Assembly: GCA_011009095.1 (NCBI GenBank)
Contig: VTPC01090412.1
Location: 191,000 to 254,999 of the forward strand
DNA length: 64,000 nt
Reading direction: 5' to 3'
Source: Ignelater luminosus
Taxonomy: Eukaryota > Arthropoda > Insecta > Coleoptera > Elateridae
Translations under genes and position numbers: made by a program
Shown: piece by piece, positions 47,547 through 59,036 of the stretch
Position numbering within the stretch: position 1 is the stretch's first letter
How the letters are laid out: each line of letters opens with the position of its first letter
Notes under the pieces: generated by a model
What the model saw: the letters and a program-made list of their open reading frames with translations, nothing else
Told to the model about the DNA's origin: nothing
The model's database searches: none

Positions 47547-50500
47547 CTGATGTAAACCACCACATTTGGGATTAGAAAATCGGAATGTGTCTCACTCATT
47601 TAAAAAGTAAATCTGCAGTTTTAGAAGAACGTCTCTTAATCAAGAAACTTGAAACTTAAAAGTTAGTGCGTTGGTTCTGAGATTTAGTTGAATTGAATCA
47701 CGTTGGGCCTACTAAAGTAAACTGAATCATAAATTTTGGAAATCCTTACTTCGTTGCATTTCTCCAATTTATAATCATACGGAGAATGATTTGAGGTTAA
47801 CACATGTGGATATTCGACAGAAAAATTTCTTATGTATTGTCTTTTGTCTATTGTCTTTTAGGAGAGGATTCTGTTTGGTAAACATCTGACGTTGGCATGA
47901 AATTAGTTTTAGAAAGATTTGATCAGAAATCATATATTCTTCAATGTACCAGTAGAACTTCAGAAAAATACCTAAGGCATAACTTTTGAGACAATTTTGT
48001 AAACTGGGGTGATAGTAATATATTTACGATATTTGAAAAAGGTATCCCACGAGGAGTTTATATGGGTCCACAACCTTTTGCTACATTTCTGAGGTGTCTC
48101 ACGCTGTTTTTATTTTTAGTATTCTAGTGTAACCTTTTGTGTAAGTAAACAAATTAGTTTTAACCAAGATTGTCTTTATCCTCGTTAGTTTTTTAAAGTT
48201 AGTCCTTTACAGTCTTTCTTATTAAATGCATGAGCTTCTAGTAACAGATTTTTCAAATTTTTGTTTGAATTCATTCATTCCTCTTCTACAGATTCCATAA
48301 ATAGATTTAATTAAATTTCACTATTTAATTTAAAAAACAGACTTTTGTGCTCTCTGCAACTATTGTTTAGCCGAACGTCAAGGCTGTAAAAACCGTTTAG
48401 GAGGAAAGAAAATTTTGTAAAATCAGCAGTTCGTGAAAGGAACACGAGCTGTGGGAGCTTCGTCCATTAATCTTTTAAAAAGTAGGCTTGATAGATGAAA
48501 GGGTTTGTGAAATTCTAAAAGTAATTATTACACTACATACCAACTTTCATATTATTTTTTATTTGTATTTAATTTCTCGAAGCTAAAATATTTGATGCCT
48601 TGGATTTAGAATGATATAGGAAAAAAGAAAGTTTTTTTAAAAACCCACAAAATAATATTTTACAACTTTGAAGATGCCCATGTCGAATTTGTAACATCTT
48701 CATGCTTGTTCCTTTTCGCCTTTCTACCTTCAAATAATAGCTGACTAGAAAATGACTTTATTGCTGCAATATTCCCACTAAAGGTTATCCTCGCAAGTTC
48801 AGGTAAAAGGCATTATTCTAGTTTCAGTTATAGCTATAACTAAATGGAGCATAAAAAGAATTACATTTTAGCAATTTAAAAATGTTTGGTTTAAAACCTG
48901 CATATACATTCACATATTTTTTTAATCGTGTTTGCAACATGTCTAGAAAATTCTTTTAAATAAATAATTAGATAAAAATTTGTATTTGCAAACTATGTGC
49001 TGTGTTTATTTAATTCATAAAATTTTATTTTTAATTTTAATTACAAATTGCAAAATTATGTAAAATATTTTGCTTGCCTTGTTTCTGTTGCTTCAAAAAC
49101 CGGTATATTGCTGCGTATTCACTTGTTAAATGTTATTTTACCAATCTTGTTTTACAAATAGCTCCAACCATGCGAATTAGTTACTTTTGCAACAATATTA
49201 TCCTTCATACTTTGTTAAAGAAATTATTTTTATTGTTTCGTTAAACTGCTTTAATTGTTCTTATGATAGAACAATAAAGACCGTTTAAAACTTATTATAG
49301 TCTACAGAATGGTACTTGATAAGACATTATTATGATAGTAACAAAAACGCCCTTTTCTCATTTTCTAAAATACAGAGTAATTCGCATCGTAGAGAATGCG
49401 AGGTTACGGTTGTCAGAAAATAAAATTTAACCTGGAAACTATTTGCTTTGCTACTGCCGCCATTTCATAAAGATATGGCGCAAAAATCGTTGAGAAAAGT
49501 CGCGCAAAAATAATGTGATGATGTAATATTATTTTTCGTATCAACGGTGTTTGGTATATAAATACATATTCATATTTTTACTTCTAAATCTGAAATGTAT
49601 TTCATGAAACTGAGAACTACACATTATCATCATCAGCTACTTCCTTTAGTTTCTTACATTTCTTGATGTATATTTGAGAAACATTTTGTAGTTGTATCAA
49701 AACGCATCAGATGGAGGTGCAGGTTAACTACAGGTGTTGTTCTCTATCTATTAAAGTTTTATGTAAGATATTTACATTACATGTTCTTTAGCAACTTATA
49801 AATAAAACCAGGAAAAGTGATAACAAGTTTTTATATTTTAAACAAAATGTTTATCTCGACGTTTATTATTTTTAACAAACAAAACTCTGTAACCTCTTAT
49901 CTAATTACGGGAATTCTTTAAAAACATGTTTATTATAAATTGCAACATTTTCAAGATAATAAAAACATTTACAATTACTTATGCTTTGTCTAATGCAAAT
50001 GCACTGATATGTTGTCCCAAATACTCTCTGCGGAAGATATGTTAACAATTATCGTTTATCTTTCAAAGGCGAAGTTTCAATGAAACTTGTAAAATGTCTA
50101 GTTTTAGGCCCTGGTGCACTAGGTGATTCATTGAGTCTAGATTTCTTTCTACGTGAAAAAACTCTGAGAAGTTCTTTTCCATTTAAAGACAAACCATAGA
50201 GTCTACAAACAAGATAGACAGTAATGTTGACGGCTGATTTCTCACTAATTAAGCTACAAACTGAAATGTATTGGTCTAATACTTATTTGACGACTAGAAG
50301 GTCTGGGAAACTTATTTAAGTAGGTTCGGCACGGGTTTGAGTTTTACCTCGCATGTATAAAACCTTTTGGTCTTTTCGAGACTGTCGCCTTGCCCGCTGG
50401 TACTAGGCTTCAGGCATTTAGATCTCGTTGCAAAAAATGTTGTAGATCTTGATAAACCAGAGTTGTTAAACTGAACTTCTATTAATCACAAATTAATTGT

Positions 50501-50989
50501 TTATTAATATTAATCAGTTGCTCGTCTGTGATTAGACACTTCTATCTTACGTAGTTATACAGTATGTGGCATTGTAGTAGGGGAAAAGTTCGCTGGGGGT
50601 AAGTGAAAAGTCCTAGTACCATAATACGTGGTGTTAGAGACGAGACAAAGAACGGTATATAATCTTAAAGAACTGTGATAAGAGTCATGGCTGAAACTGT
50701 TTCATAGGAAACTTTTTCTCCTAAGCAGACCTGTGTTAATGGAGGGGGCTTGAAATTTTTGAAGAAACTATTTGCTTTGGACTTTTTGTTCTTCTCAATG
50801 ATCTAATTTACTATATTACCTAAACAATTCATCGCTAACTCCATCTTTTGTCATTTATCACATTTGTAGTACAATGCTTTCCATAAGTTTGGTCTTCGAA
50901 CTCATAAACACTGCATATATGTGACAGATATCATATATAAGAAGAACTCCATTACACAGGTAATTCTGTACTTGTTTCATTTGATAAAA
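47547..50989. other. No gene recognised
   Basis: AT-rich. A donor-like ATGCGAG|gtaaaa on the minus strand near 50351 follows an open stretch (YQRARRQSRKDQKVLYMR) without a good acceptor. Not called. Confidence 0.35.
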
Positions 50990-51724
50990 GCAGGGACGTA
51001 ACTAAGAGCCCCGCAGACCTCGTTAGGCGTGAGGAGGCACGGCCAAGGGAGGCCAACCAAACTACCACACCCAAAAAATTACGCGAAGATACAGTTACTG
51101 CTTGGTGGCGTAATTTCTTTCCGAGGTGCCCAATGACACTTTTTGTGGGTGGACCCACTTAACCTTAGTTAAGCCACTTATTACTTACATATAAAACAAA
51201 TTAACTGTAGGAATATTTTGAAATAAAAGTGATAGTTATTCAGACCATGTACATGTAAATACTTATCAACTGCCAGAACATAAAATAGCAACTAACTGCG
51301 TTTTTAAAGAAAAATCTCTCTTAAAAAACATCTAGAACACTTTATTATTCTCTGTAAACGATTGATAATTAAGCTTTTAAAAATTAAAATTAAAAAATTG
51401 ATCGTTTCATCTTTTGAGAATTCATTCCTGAGACAATTTCGGGTCAGTTATTTCTGTAAATCATACATGAGAAACCAAGTCTCAGAAACAAAATTGGAAA
51501 GTTAAAGCTTTGAAATGGAAAATAGTAGTGTGATTATTATTTCAAATGGAAGAAGAAACTAGGAAAGATGGTAATGTATCCCAGTAGAAAAATTCAAGAG
51601 ATCACTATACATTTTTTTAACATACCAAGAAAGTGGCATAGCGATAAGCCTTGCAGTGGGTTGATAAAGCAACGAGAAAAATTATACTGCGGCGGGGCCA
51701 CGTAAATTCTAACTACGCCACCGC
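50990..51724. mobile_element. Putative TIR element with possible 8-bp duplication
   Basis: A unit of about 735 bp. The left end GCAGGGACGTAACTAAGA resembles the right end read inward, GCGGTGGCGTAGTTAGAA (8 of the first 11 equal). Flanks TGATAAAA (50982-50989) and TAACAAAA (51725-51732) agree at 6 of 8. A third end-like motif (rc AGTGGCTTAACTAAGG, near 51157-51173) also pairs with the left end, so a shorter element of about 180 bp or a nested pair is an alternative. No transposase is seen. Confidence 0.38.
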
Positions 51725-51769
51725 TAACAAAAGACATAATCTTAAATTATATCTAAGACGGCACTAGGC

Positions 51770-52600
51770 AGATATGCGATAAAGAAGTGCATACACGCAC
51801 TAAAATATTCCATAAGAATTCCGTAATACATGCAAGAAACGTCGTGTTATACTAACATACGATGTATTACTTATATGATTTAAAAAATCAAAATCGGTGG
51901 ACACTTGTAAAAAAACAATTTGCATAGTTTAAAATATGTCTTTTTATGCTGTTAAATCATCATATATACATTCACACAGAAAACCCGTTCTATATATGGC
52001 ATATATTCAAAATAAGATTATCTTAATTAATTTAAACAATAAACAATGGAATGAGTTTAGATACTCCTTCATCGTGTATGCCTCATAGATAAAAACATGC
52101 AAATATGCATTTGTCCATTTGTAATAGGGCTAGAAAGATGGGCAGGTGTACCATAAAGAAAACACTAAAATATGCCATAGAAATTCGATAATCTGTGCAA
52201 GAAACAGAGTATTGCATCACAATATGCACATTATATGTTTTAAGAATCAGAATCAGTGAATAGTGCATAGTTTGAAATATGCATTTCTATGCTGTTAAAT
52301 TCTCAGAGTATGTAGTTTGATACTGACAACCTGCTGTATATGCCATATATGGAAAATAAAATTAATTATTTGGACAATATACACTGAAGTGAGCTCACAT
52401 ACTTTAACATTATACGCTTCATAGATAAGAGTATGCAAGTATGCATTTACCCAGCCTTAGCAAAAAAGAATCAATAGTGAAAAGATAGTACATTACAAGG
52501 AAAATGGTAGAGGAACCAAGAATGAATTGAGCAAACAAACATAATAAATAGTTCCTGAAAGAAAAACAAAAATTCATTCGCAGAACTACATTGAACGACT
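51770..52600. repeat. Divergent tandem array, period about 340-365 bp
   Basis: Two long units can be aligned by eye. CACTAAAATATTCCATAAGA (51798) matches CACTAAAATATGCCATAGAA (52163), and ATGCTGTTAAAT recurs at 51947 and 52290. CATAGATAAAAACATGCAAA (52084) matches CATAGATAAGAGTATGCAAG (52420). A partial third unit appears to follow to about 52600. The minus-strand frames ending KCIFACFYL and KCILAYSYL are the same position in successive units. Identity looks near three-quarters. Confidence 0.6.
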
Positions 52601-53349
52601 GCAAAAGTCAAGACTTTAGTTCATTTAATAGAGAAGCTTGCATTAAGCTTTAAAGCTTATCTATTGTAAACAGAGTAGAACTCTTTAACGATTCTTTCAT
52701 CTTTGACTAAATTTAAGTACAATTTGACCCAAACAAGGCATGCTAATATCTGTTGTCATTGGAGTCTTATCAACAACATCCAATTCTGCTTGAATACCCA
52801 AGATGTTATTCTTTTGGTCAGTATTGAGCACCAATCTATAGATAAAAAAATAAATTACAAGATTAGCATTGAAGGTATCTGTGTTTCATCAGATCTATGC
52901 GATAACCTTTTGTCTTATGCTTCTTTTCTTTTATGAATTCCCAATCACCAACAAATAAGTGCAAGGTTTTCCACGACAACTAAACTATTTTAGGATTGTT
53001 TACTTTCTTCATTATTGCTTTGTGGAACTTCATGTTAATAAAAAAAATAAAAACACTGCAATAAAGCCGTAACTATATTTACATTTCTATTAAGCAATAA
53101 GCTAGATAAATCCTTACTACACTGAACGATTTTTTGGGTGTAATATGGCAATAACTGTCAGTTATGGCGATATTTCTCAAACAATAAAATACAAAATAAT
53201 TCTATATGGCCATAACTACTAAAACATTTAACACAACTATTTTTTCTCACATTCACTGCTTAGTTCAACCGTAAAATTCCTCGAGTTACAGCGTCTGGAC
53301 CTGCAAAGAGTACGACTCGTTTCTCAACATTTTAGTTTTTTGTACTTAC
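52601..53349. other. Mostly unassigned; weak inverted repeat
   Basis: Between about 53115 and 53265 two halves carry related motifs (CAATAACTGTCAGTTATGGC, and on the other strand TAGTAGTTATGGCCATAT). They may be a decayed MITE. The ends cannot be set. Confidence 0.25.
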
Positions 53350-53419
53350 GGCACTATTGAGCTAGATGTGCGATATATTATACGATCAGCAGTAGCCTCT
53401 ATGTATCTCAGACGATTAA
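53350..53419 (-). CDS. Candidate 70-nt exon of the long minus-strand gene
   Basis: On the minus strand an acceptor (aattattatatttag) and a strong donor (GTGCC|gtaagta) enclose TT + 22 codons + CC, reading NRLRYIEATADRIIYRTSSS then IV. It enters with two bases and leaves two. Its CC pairs in phase with the first base of the exon at 47511-47546 (proline codon). The peptide is charged and soluble-looking. The family is not recognised. No upstream exon leaving one base was found in the window. Confidence 0.38.
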
Positions 53420-54561
53420 CTAAATATAATAATTAAAATAGAATTAACACTAAAGAGTCTGATTTCTGTGCCATCTTGTTGTCCAAAACTATCGGTCTTA
53501 GTCTTTTGAATAACCCCAAATAGTTGTTTTAGAAGCCCATAGCGTTGAGACTTTCATTCACATGTGCGACTGTTTAATAGATATACCTTTGTCATAATTC
53601 TGTATATCACTATCTTGGAATCCTAATGTTCGATACAGTGTGACTGATTTTCATTGACACTCATTAATTTTGTTAGAAAAGTTTTTCAACAAATTTCTTG
53701 TTCTCTTTCCAACGGTCTAATAAAGCAAAACTTTATTCATTGGTAAATAGCAAAACTAAAGATTGTGCTGTATTCAGAATTTCATATTTATGCTAATTCT
53801 CCAATAATAACATGAGGTAGACCTCTTACACCTCGGGCAAGAGCCGAAGAAACTATCTAAATCAAGTTTCGGAATTTTTTGAAAAACCTTATTCTGGCAA
53901 AAGTAATGAGTGTGTAGCGAAAAATCAACCACACTGTATACATCTGTGTTTACACCAGATGGAATAGCAGCAAAGAATAATCCTGGATCGGTAATTAAAT
54001 CAGAATTATGCAGATAAGAAACTGTAGACTACTCGTAGGTGAAACAAATCACGGAGAGAATATTCTAAAAAGCTTTCTGAAAATTAATAAAGAATTTCAT
54101 GTGGTAAACCTGGGTATAACAACCAACAACGTCAACGGTAACTATATAAAACCAAATGGACCTAAATGAATGAAACTCAAACGCAGAATCTATACAGAAG
54201 TCTTGAAACGAAACAAGAAATGTTATTGAGAAAATAAGTAAATATAAAGATACAGACATTGTCTTCTCCAAAAATATGAAAACTGTGCAAGTTACGAAAG
54301 TCAATAAGAGATACTAAAATAATATAAAAAACAATCTTAATCAATTTATTCAAGATGACTTAATGCAGCATTCCTGAGAAGTTCCAAAGAAATGATTAAA
54401 ATAATAAAACCTCGAGAAAAGAAACTGAAAATAAGAACATAAGATGAAAGATAAGACAATCTTTAAAGGTATAAAGATGTGAAAAAAGCAACAAATCCTA
54501 ACACAATCACTTTCGAATCAAGTAAGTTGCTGTTATTAATCATAAGGAATGCAGACATTAA
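53420..54561. other. No gene recognised
   Basis: AT-rich, nothing supportable. Confidence 0.45.
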
Positions 54562-55283
54562 AGATACAGGATCAGTCAAACTGGGGTAAAGTTGGTATTT
54601 TAGTGCTCAATAATAATCTAAAAAGGAATTCTATTCAAATTTATTTGTTTTTAAGTTAACCCCAAAAAACGAAATTTTTCGATTTTCATTTTTCGGCTAT
54701 AACTTTCTTAAAATTGAGAATTTCTAAATTAGGTAAAAAGTTTTTACAGGCACCTCTCTGTCTTTAATATCTTAGACTTATAAAAATTTTGATGCGACAT
54801 TTCGTTTTTCCAGAACCATAATCAGGTTCATTTTGTCTTACGCGCATTAAATTGGACTCTAGCGTGCTTCGATAAAGACTTGATTTCAGCCAAACTTAAT
54901 CTTTTAACAAAAATTAAAAAATAAATAATTTTGTTCAATACTTACTTGATTGTTAAACTTATTGGCTAAGTTTTTACATAGTTGAAATCCACATAATATT
55001 CTCTATCGAACTACGGAAAAATTCCATTTAACTCCCATAAGAGAAAACAAACCTCACAATGGTTCTAGAAAACGGAAACGTCGCATAGAAATATCAATAA
55101 GTGCCTATAGAAAGTTTTTGCTGATTTTAAAAATTCTGAATAATAAAAAAGTTATAATCCAAAAATTCCGGTTTTTTTGGGGTTACCTTAAAAGCAAATA
55201 CACTTAGATTGAATTCCTTTTTAGATTATTATTGAGCACCAAAATAGGCAACTTTGCCCCAATTTAACCGATCCTGTATCTCT
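54562..55283. mobile_element. Large fold-back (palindromic) element
   Basis: About 722 bp whose two halves are inverted copies of each other. The outermost arm reads AGATACAGGATCAGTCAAAC on the left and AGATACAGGATCGGTTAAAT on the right (other strand). Inner landmarks match all the way in: GTGCTCAATAATAATCTAAA on both, then AACCCCAAAAAA, the pair GATGCGACATTTCG/TATGCGACGTTTCCG, and the pair CTTCGATAAAGAC/GTTCGATAGAGAA. Each arm is about 310-340 bp around a spacer of roughly 80 bp. There is no coding capacity. TTA beside both ends is a possible duplication but unproven. The arms differ at perhaps one base in five, so the element is not young. Confidence 0.78.
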
Positions 55284-56013
55284 TATAATTAGCGAGATCC
55301 CCATGCTGATCCTGGCTGGGTTGGACATACTGCATAGAATTGCTTTTATAACATTCATTCAGTCTCTTTCTTTTTGTAAGGTTAATGCACCTGTTAATTC
55401 TGTAGCGAATTAACTGCACTAACCAGGCATAGCTTACCCAGTTTTAAGCTGCAGTTCATAGTTTCGCAAAACATCCGATAAAGGTAAAGAAGAAAGCAAA
55501 TCAACTTACCTCATTCCTCTATTGATGACGGAGAGATCACTTTAGGAGCTCAGAGACTTTTTCTTGGCCAAAAATGAAAATTTTAGGAAAGGTTAAAGCA
55601 GTTAGAGGAAATTAATTCCGTGACGATTGCTATGCCATCACCATCAGCACAGAAAACCTTAGTGAGAACCATCCGTGCACGAGGTCGAACTCTTGGCGTC
55701 CCCAGAGCGAACCATGCCGTGTCGTTCGCATAATAAAATTAGTTTTGTAGATACACATGTTTAACAAAAATGTAAAAATAAGTTATCTGCATAATCCTTT
55801 AGTATCGTTTCTAGTCTAATCTATCAGTAGACCATTTTTTTAATTTAAATATGACGACCAAGACGCCAACTGCATTTACAGAATTACATCGAGATAAAGA
55901 AAATTAAATATCTTGATCTTTCCATATTTCATTTTCATATTTAAAACAAGCTGAAAACATCAAACCATCGAGAAAGGGTACAAAATGGATAGCCGAGAAC
56001 TTTTACGATATTT
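55284..56013. other. GC-rich patch with donor; possible SINE or first exon
   Basis: Between 55650 and 55735 the minus strand is CpG-bearing and holds GTTCGACCTCG, which resembles a tRNA B box. The same strand reaches a strong donor (GGAATGAG|gtaagttg) at about 55512. Either a SINE-like remnant or an untranslated first exon would fit. Neither is established. Confidence 0.25.
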
Positions 56014-56260
56014 GCAGAATACGAAAGGCTTTTTGCATAATTAATGCCGCAGTGTAAATATTGCTTTAATAAAGAGATCCATCAAAATAGGTACGAATCT
56101 AAATTTACTTTAATTAACTATGCGAAATAACTAGATTACTTAAAACGTTAAAATTCAAATTAATTAATACTTACAAAACTCGACTTGAGTGTTTGATTAA
56201 TCGTTTCATTAAAGGAATATACTGCGACATTACTGATGCAAAACGCTGTATCTACGTTAT
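56014..56260. mobile_element. MITE, copy 2 of a two-copy family
   Basis: A 247-bp unit. The left arm GGCTTTTTGCATAATTAATG and the right arm, read on the other strand, GCGTTTTGCATCAGTAATGT, share TTTTGCAT, TAATG and CGCAGT. The right arm also matches the right arm of copy 1 at 46952-47112 (TATATTCCTTTAATGAA against TATATTCTCTTAATGAA, then ATCAAAC/ATCAAAT). No coding capacity. Confidence 0.55.
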
Positions 56261-58984
56261 GTTACTTTTAAAACGACTATGAATCGATCTTCGAAGGGAA
56301 GTTCGTTTCAGTGCAAATACAATGGTCAGAATAAGGCAGTGAAGATTCCTCAAAATTATGACTTATGTCTTTCTATATTTGTAAATTGTAAACTTGGAGA
56401 TTTTAATAGAATTTCTGTAGAGAAACTAAACCAAGATGGGAAGTCGGTTAATTATTCTAATTTTAGAATTTCCATATTTTTAGTTGAAACCATGGTTTGA
56501 AGAAATTAATGAAAAAAGTCACTAAATAATAATATATTTTTATTTTTATTTATTTCTTTTAAGATTGTACTTATCATATCAGTAAAAACGGTATTCCCAG
56601 GAGTATTATAGATCTAAAAAAGGCCACTAAATAGATGCTAAAAATAGATACCAAAACTTTTAAGAATGCCTCGTCTCAGATTCTAACAATAAGATTTTTT
56701 TCATCTTCATACGATCATTTCCATACACATTTAATTCAACCGAAACAAGAGAAACACTCACCATGATATACAATTCCAAGTTATAAAAACTTTGGAAAAT
56801 TCAAATATACAAACAGTATTTCCAATACGATATTTCTTAATTTATCCCAAAGATAGAAAACAAATTTTTCCATTTTCGTCGACGTACCTCAAATTTAGTT
56901 ACAATAAAGACGAAACAAAGGAATCAACTGGATGTCAAGAACGATTTGTGTTACGCATTTTCTCTTTTTTCCCTCCTTTTGAACATAACGTTTCAGAACT
57001 GATAAAGAAAACGCAGCATCATCTTTTACACTAAATTAAGTTCGTTTTTGTTATTTGCTTTTTGAGAAAATTCCGCTTTTTCGATTATCGCATTAACAAT
57101 AACAACATTTTATATGTGTACTAGATTATTTCGTTGTAAGTTTCTAGATTATGTATAATTAAAATACAAATCGAGTTATAATTTTTACAAGGTTGCAAAC
57201 ACTATGAAAAAGTTAATGTAAGAGAAAATAGTTTAATTATTAGAATGGCAATAAACGATTTTGTAATTAAACGTACTACTTCTCTTACAAGTAATCCTAA
57301 ATGACGCGATAAGCCTGAAAAAATGTATCAAGGTCTAGTATATGTAAAAGCTTTCATCATCCTTAATGTTTAAAACATATGGGCCGTGTTAGCTACATAC
57401 CATTCAATCATTGAGTAGTTAAGAAGCTATACCGTTTTAAAAATAAACAAGAAATGTATTTAAAGTGTTAGAAAAACGTAACAAATTTTCTAATACTTCC
57501 TGACCAGCTCAACATTTGCTCTGTATTGTTAAACGGTAATAGAATACAGATAGTGCATGACACAGCGCAATGCCAGACCTGACCTGTCCCAACTAACACT
57601 AAGATTAATGACATTGCGTTACAGACACTTTACTGTATATACATAGCTGACCTGCTCTAAACAGTTTCGTGTAAAATATACAAGTCACCTTAGTTTCATT
57701 TGACGATTGTGAAACATTTTCATAGATCACGCTCGTTTGTAATTTCTCCTTTTTTCAGTAGGTAGAGGTAGGTACATACAATTGATTTGTTTAGATGGTA
57801 TGATGATAAAGATTAAAAGAAATATTTTTATACAACCGAATGTTATTAGCTTCAAAATGAAAATGAAAATTGTGTGTGTGAGAAAGATGAACCCTACTGG
57901 GGAGTAACCTTGGAAAGTAAAAAATTACAAAATTCAATTATTCAACGAAATGGCTTTTTATTAATTAAAAGATCTGGTGTGTTGTTGAATAAATAATTTT
58001 TTTACATAAACTTAATTGATTTTTGATGCATTATAAATGTGCAAGTTTATTAAAAATGTTATGGTTAATTGTTATAACTGTGCAAGTCATTGTATCAGTG
58101 TTTATACAAATGGTAAATGAACCTCTTTATTCTAAATAAGATTACATTCATTTCAGTAATAAACAAAACTAAATTGAAATTAATTATGTATAGGTTCATT
58201 TTGTGTTAGTTTTACTAAAAAGACATTGAGGTAAAAACAGTTGGTTTTAATGTAAAGAAATCCACTTAGAAAGTTCTAAATTCCAAACCATCCTTTTCAG
58301 TTTGGTTTTTTTTTAAATAAAGTTAATAATAATAAATTTATTTCTTTAAAAGTTTTACCATTTACGGTTAAATCCTCAGGGTATAACAAGAATGAATTAG
58401 CTTCTCTCTTTTAATACCTCTTGGTGTCCGGCAAAGTTCTATCTGCTTAACGGTAAACTTGAAAACGAATTACTTGACTTCATTTTATCGATGTTGATGT
58501 AATAGAAGTTCAGTTGGTAATTTGCTAGCAGAATCCATAATAAGATATCATTTCGTGAATTTATAGCACATTAAATCTAGTGTATTTATAGTCAAATTAG
58601 GCCTAGAAATAGTTGCAAAATACACAATTTACCGACATGTAAAGAAAGAGAACAGTCTGTACGATGAATTTAATGCTTCAAGTACGTACTACGAATTACA
58701 TTCTGTTATTACTTAACAAACTCTTTTATTAGCATCGTTTTATGATCCGCACCTATTAGACGGCAAATAAGCTACATCACATTTTACGACTTTAGCTGTC
58801 GTCATTATTGCAAGTAAAGTACCCGTATAATATAATATAGGACTAAAAGGGACTATATCTGTATGGCTTATTATGTTTCTTATTCTATTAACAACCGTTT
58901 AAAAGAATAACCTATTAGACTAATAGAACAATAATAACAAGGAAATTAGCATGACGTTGCTAATTACTTAAGTGTATGTATGCT
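56261..58984. other. Mostly unassigned
   Basis: Contains a good minus-strand donor at 56760 (ATCATG|gtgagtg) after a short open stretch (KKYRIGNTVCIFEFSKVF), and a perfect 8-bp-stem hairpin at 58944-58965 (AATTAGCA...TGCTAATT). None is strong enough to call a gene. Confidence 0.35.
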
Positions 58985-59036
58985 ACATCATTATACTGCT
59001 TACTTCGTGTGTTTATGTAAGTTTGTATAATGATGT
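58985..59036. ncRNA. Pre-miRNA-like hairpin, candidate only
   Basis: ACATCATTATAC (58985-58996) pairs perfectly with GTATAATGATGT (59025-59036). Inside, CTTAC (58999-59003) pairs with GTAAG (59017-59021) around a 13-nt loop. The stem has 17 pairs with a small 2x3 internal loop, about 52 nt in all. No known miRNA seed is recognised and either strand could be read. An imperfect small MITE or chance is equally possible. Confidence 0.25.

Noticed and set aside
53115-53265. Another MITE
   Set aside because: The two halves share motifs, but the ends do not match well and no flanking duplication could be set.
55650-55735. tRNA gene or definite SINE
   Set aside because: A B-box-like GTTCGACCTC is present, but no cloverleaf, convincing A box, tail or target duplication was found.
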